Source: an uncultured bacterium (lineage in GTDB: Bacteria; Verrucomicrobiota; Kiritimatiellia; RFP12; UBA1067). From it: a stretch of 41,919 nucleotides of DNA. The position numbers and the translations under genes are program-made. Below are positions 38,855 to 41,919 of the stretch, piece after piece. The stretch is taken from NCBI GenBank assembly GCA_902761035.1, contig CACWIW010000032.1, positions 1 to 41,919 of the forward strand. The letters are read 5' to 3'. The number at the start of each line of letters is the position of its first letter. Position 1 is the stretch's first letter. Below the pieces are notes generated by a model. The model saw nothing but the letters and a program-made list of their open reading frames with translations, was not told the origin of the DNA and did not search any database.

Positions 38855-40303
38855 CCGCGTGGACATGGACTGATATCCGCGGGCGAACATAATCAGCAGC
38901 GTGTAAATCTCAAGGCGTCCCGCCAGCATCGCGAAGCAGTACCACCATTTGAGGGCCGTGGGCAGGGAGCCGTAGTTTGCCGTAGGGCCAAGTTGCCCAA
39001 ACGCCGGTCCTATGTTCCCCACCATGCTTGCGGCGGCGGACAGTGCCGTGAAGACGTCAAGTCCGGCGATTGCGCCTGCGAAGGTCGTTGCAAGCACGAG
39101 GATGAAGTACGTCAAGATGAACGATGCGACAACGGGTATCAGCGATTCATGCCCCGGCTTACCGTTTATGCGCAGGGTGAACACTTGGTGCGGATGGACG
39201 ATGCGCCGCATCTCGTTTCCGATTTCCTTTGCAAGAATCGTCCATCGAATGACCTTTACGCCTCCGGCTGTGGAGCCGGAGCACCCGCCGATGAAAAACA
39301 GCAGGAGGATCACCACCTGTGCAGGCGGACACCATCGGGTGTAGTCCGCCGTCATGAAGCCAGTCGTCGAAACTATGGACGACGCCTGGAAGGCAACATT
39401 GCGGACCGTCTGCGAAAAGGCGGTGGAGGCATTGTGTTCCAGCAGCGTTGCGACGGCTATTGACGAGAGGACGACGATTATGAATGTACGGAGTTCCGAA
39501 TCCCCAGTCACGTCGCGGAGGCGTCCGGTGAAGAGTCTGTAGTAGAGGGCGAAGTTGACGGATGCCAGAAGCATGAAGAGCGTGCATATCCACTCTACGG
39601 CGGGCAACCCGAACGCGCCTACGCTCGCGTTGCGAGTTGAGAAGCCGCCTGTCCCCATAGTCGAAAAGGCATGCGCAAGGGAATCGACCCAGCCGAGTCC
39701 GGCGAAGTGGAGCAGCAGCATCTGGCTGACAGTGAGCATGACGTATATCAACCAAAGCGACTTGGCGGTGTTCGCGATGAACGACGTGAGCTTTTCCTTG
39801 TCCGGTCCTGTCGTCTCGGCCTTTATGAGGCGGAAGCCACCAATGCCCAGAAGCGGAATGAGCGCGACTGCCAGCGCGATGACCCCCATGCCGCCGAGCC
39901 AGTGCGTCTCGCATCTCCAAAGGTTGACGCTTCGCGGCAAAGTCTCGACCTCCTGAAGAACAGACGCGCCAGTAGTCGTGAAGCCGCTTACGCTCTCGAA
40001 GATCGCGTCGGAAAACGAAGGGAACGCGCCGCTGAAGTAGAGAGGTATGGATCCGTAAGCGCATATCACGATCCATATCAGCCCGACGACTCCGAACGCG
40101 CTCTTGACGTCGAACACTTTTGGACGCTTTCGCACAGCGAACCAGAATGCCAAGGCAACGATCCATCCGACAAGAAGCGGGATGAGAAACACCAGCGCCA
40201 TTCGCCGGTCGGAATCCACCAATGCCACTGCCAACGGCAGAAAAAACGCCGAACCGGCGATGCCAAGGATGTAAGTGAGAACCCTGAAAATCGAAAGCAG
40301 CAT
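38825..40303 (-). CDS. trkH: Trk-type potassium uptake channel subunit TrkH
   Basis: This 492-aa inner-membrane protein has about ten helices and four selectivity-filter loops: TTTGAS, STMGTGGFS, SSIVSTTGFM and SMVGNIGPAFG. It also has the family segment GGCSGSTAGGVKVIR. It imports K+ under control of TrkA, encoded 9 nt upstream. Its 3' end overlaps the Trp-rich repeat gene on the other strand by 30 nt. Confidence 0.93.
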   Translation of the reverse strand: MLLSIFRVLTYILGIAGSAFFLPLAVALVDSDRRMALVFLIPLLVGWIVALAFWFAVRKRPKVFDVKSAFGVVGLIWIVICAYGSIPLYFSGAFPSFSDAIFESVSGFTTTGASVLQEVETLPRSVNLWRCETHWLGGMGVIALAVALIPLLGIGGFRLIKAETTGPDKEKLTSFIANTAKSLWLIYVMLTVSQMLLLHFAGLGWVDSLAHAFSTMGTGGFSTRNASVGAFGLPAVEWICTLFMLLASVNFALYYRLFTGRLRDVTGDSELRTFIIVVLSSIAVATLLEHNASTAFSQTVRNVAFQASSIVSTTGFMTADYTRWCPPAQVVILLLFFIGGCSGSTAGGVKVIRWTILAKEIGNEMRRIVHPHQVFTLRINGKPGHESLIPVVASFILTYFILVLATTFAGAIAGLDVFTALSAAASMVGNIGPAFGQLGPTANYGSLPTALKWWYCFAMLAGRLEIYTLLIMFARGYQSMSTRSLPRMRNGT

Positions 40304-40312
40304 GGGACGACC

Positions 40313-41746
40313 CTATTTTCCGCAAATCTTGGCAAGGAGATCCGTATTGCCGGACCTGACGATCAGCACAACATGCGACCCCGCCTCAAGGGCGGAGTCT
40401 CCGTTCGGTATTGCCGTAACGCCGTTGGAATCCGTCGCCAGCAGCAGAAGGAACTCGCCGTCCAGGTCTACAAGGTCACGGAGCTTCTTGCCTGCGAACC
40501 TGCTCTTGTCCGAAATGTCGCCCTCCACGATCTCGAAACTACGGTTGCACACGGAGTGGATGGCCGATACATTGCGTCCCCGCAGATGGCTTAGAATGCT
40601 GTCCACCACGGTGCCGCGCATCGGAACGGCTACGTCGATTCCGAGTTTCCGCGCGACAGCGCCGTATGCCGTGCTGGCGGTCAGGGCGACGGCCTTGTTC
40701 GCGCCCTTTGACTTCATGTATGCGGCCGTAACCAGGTTCAGCTCGTAGTTGCCGGAAGCCGCCACTATCAGGTCGCATGAGTAGAGGTCCTCTTCGCTCA
40801 TCAGGGCCTCGTCGGTTATGTCGCCGCACAGAACGCGCACGTTGGGATGCTTCTCGGCGATCTCGTGGCAGCGTACCGCGTTGCGGTCAACCACTATCAC
40901 CTCGCGACTGCTTTCGGGAAACTTGCCGCCGAAGATCATCTGCCACAATGTGCTGCGCCGCTTTTCCGCGATAAGGGGTATGAGCATCGAGCCGACGCGG
41001 TCTGCGCCGAATATGACGATGCGCCGGAACGTCTCGTGCGTGGCATCCGCAAACTGCGCGACTTGGGCGACGTCAGCGGTTCGCGACACCACGCCAAGCG
41101 TGTCGCCAGGGTTTATTACGGTGTCGCCCCTGGGAATCAGCGCCCCGGTTTCCGGCTCTGCGAACGCGACGAGGAAGTTCCATCCGTCTATTCCCGGCAG
41201 CTCGCGCATGCACCGTCCGACGAGGACGCTGTCGCTTCCAACGCTGAGCGTTGTCAGCATGAAATCGTTTTTAAGGTCGATGATGTTGCCGACGGCACCA
41301 TACTCGACTGCACGATGTATGGCACTCGCCGCTTCGACGTCGGGGTTGACCATGGCGTCCATGCCGTACATCGCGCGCACCGTGTCCTTGCTGGACGTCC
41401 TCTTGCGGCGGCTTGCACTGTCCACGGCAGAGTAGTAGGCATAGTTGCGCACGCGCGCGATCTTCAGGATGTCGGGATAGGCCGAATCGACGATCTGGCA
41501 TGCGATCATGTTGACTTCGTCGTCTCCGGTGAGGGCCACGAAGGCATTGGCCGAGGCGATGCCGGCCTGTTCGAGGACGTCAATGCTGTTGCCGTCGGCC
41601 TCAATCACCGTGCAGTCAAGCGCATCGCTTGCATGGCGCACTTTTTCGGCGTCATTGTCGATGAGCACGACTTTGTTGCGCTCCAGCACAAGCATCTTGG
41701 CCAGTTGCATGCCGGTGAACCCGGCGCCTATTACGAATATAGTCAT
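40313..41746 (-). CDS. trkA: Trk potassium uptake regulatory subunit TrkA
   Basis: This 477-aa cytoplasmic protein has two RCK repeats. The first has the nucleotide-binding GAGFTGMQLA (residues about 7-16) and ends in a TrkA-C domain (about 150-230). The second (about 240-380; IFGADRVGSML, VVDRNAVRCHEIAEKHP, AASGNYELNLV) is again followed by a TrkA-C domain. Between strands of the first repeat there is an unusual Lys/Arg/Ser-rich stretch (SASRRKRTSSKD, about 111-122). It gates TrkH in response to NAD(H)/ATP. The leader is about 14 nt with no clear Shine-Dalgarno. Confidence 0.93.
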   Translation of the reverse strand: MTIFVIGAGFTGMQLAKMLVLERNKVVLIDNDAEKVRHASDALDCTVIEADGNSIDVLEQAGIASANAFVALTGDDEVNMIACQIVDSAYPDILKIARVRNYAYYSAVDSASRRKRTSSKDTVRAMYGMDAMVNPDVEAASAIHRAVEYGAVGNIIDLKNDFMLTTLSVGSDSVLVGRCMRELPGIDGWNFLVAFAEPETGALIPRGDTVINPGDTLGVVSRTADVAQVAQFADATHETFRRIVIFGADRVGSMLIPLIAEKRRSTLWQMIFGGKFPESSREVIVVDRNAVRCHEIAEKHPNVRVLCGDITDEALMSEEDLYSCDLIVAASGNYELNLVTAAYMKSKGANKAVALTASTAYGAVARKLGIDVAVPMRGTVVDSILSHLRGRNVSAIHSVCNRSFEIVEGDISDKSRFAGKKLRDLVDLDGEFLLLLATDSNGVTAIPNGDSALEAGSHVVLIVRSGNTDLLAKICGK

Positions 41747-41766
41747 AGTGGGTTTGTCCGCCGCAT

Positions 41767-41775
41767 ATTATAGCA
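41767..41775 (-). promoter_or_regulatory. trkA promoter with extended -10
   Basis: Minus strand TGC then TATAAT (41772-41767), preceded by TTTT. The -35 is poor. The same TTTTGCTATA pattern precedes the genes at 848, 4076 and 15063. Beyond it, 41776-41919 holds only a CAGGCTG/CAGCCTG hairpin (41840-41867). Confidence 0.65.
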
Positions 41776-41919
41776 AAAATTTTACGGTTCATGCGTGGCG
41801 GTGCTGCGACGGCGGAAAATGCATGGTATTCTCATTTGACAGGCTGCTTCTTTCCTTTTCCAGCCTGATGTTTCGCTGAAAAGACCTTGCCCTGCCAGCC
41901 TGGGAGTCCGGGAAAGGGT

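Noticed and set aside
41840..41867. Intrinsic terminator near the right edge
   Set aside because: The CAGGCTG/CAGCCTG stem has a 14-nt loop and no T-tract, and no gene end adjoins it inside the window.

Overview
The window is GC-rich (roughly 60% by eye) and dense with bacterial genes. It most resembles a chromosome segment of a polysaccharide-degrading member of the Verrucomicrobiota/Kiritimatiellota group, probably gut- or sediment-associated. This placement is an inference from gene content: exported glycosidases with DUF6067/GH123, DUF4838 and GH78 modules, SUMF1 lipoproteins, a VIT/VWA/DUF2135 protein, a DUF2723 plus TPR protein, and no SusC/SusD pair in the window. No rRNA or marker gene settles it.

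Layout. 1-847: no convincing gene, but repeats and a 169-bp palindromic MITE-like element. 848-9548: an exported GH123-like protein, then a tightly packed run (GH20 hexosaminidase, sugar-porter MFS, TIM-barrel protein, SIS isomerase-like protein, PfkB kinase) that looks like uptake and processing of an N-acetylhexosamine or related sugar. 9700-13592: a Tat-exported metallophosphoesterase and an exported DUF4838 protein. 13593-14549: a gene graveyard downstream of tmRNA, with a frameshifted zinc-ribbon membrane protein and a four-helix-bundle (S23-type) gene broken by a 16-bp tandem duplication. 14550-14903: tmRNA on the minus strand with a near-consensus promoter. 15063-27193: GH-A (GH5-like) enzyme, GH2 beta-galactosidase, GH10 xylanase, SUMF1 lipoprotein, GH78 rhamnosidase and an exported protein, a plausible plant heteropolysaccharide (arabinogalactan, rhamnogalacturonan or xylan) locus. 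27210-28706: tRNA-Ser(GGA) on the minus strand, nrdR and a PHP phosphoesterase. 28812-31372 (minus): psd, pssA and a PflX-like radical SAM gene. 31479-38854: VIT/VWA protein, a DUF2723 membrane protein and a TPR protein that look like one gene split by an indel, and a Trp-rich LWPxW repeat protein. 38825-41746 (minus): TrkH and TrkA potassium uptake.

Three features stand out. First, short perfect palindromes of one or two related families lie in frame inside at least four exported glycosidase-type genes, singly, as an inverted pair and as a direct pair. Second, many promoters have an extended -10 (TGnTATAAT-like), and at least four place the start codon only 6-8 nt after the -10, implying leaderless mRNAs, while others have ordinary leaders with Shine-Dalgarno sites. 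Third, several genes carry simple repeats or indels that alter or could alter the reading frame.
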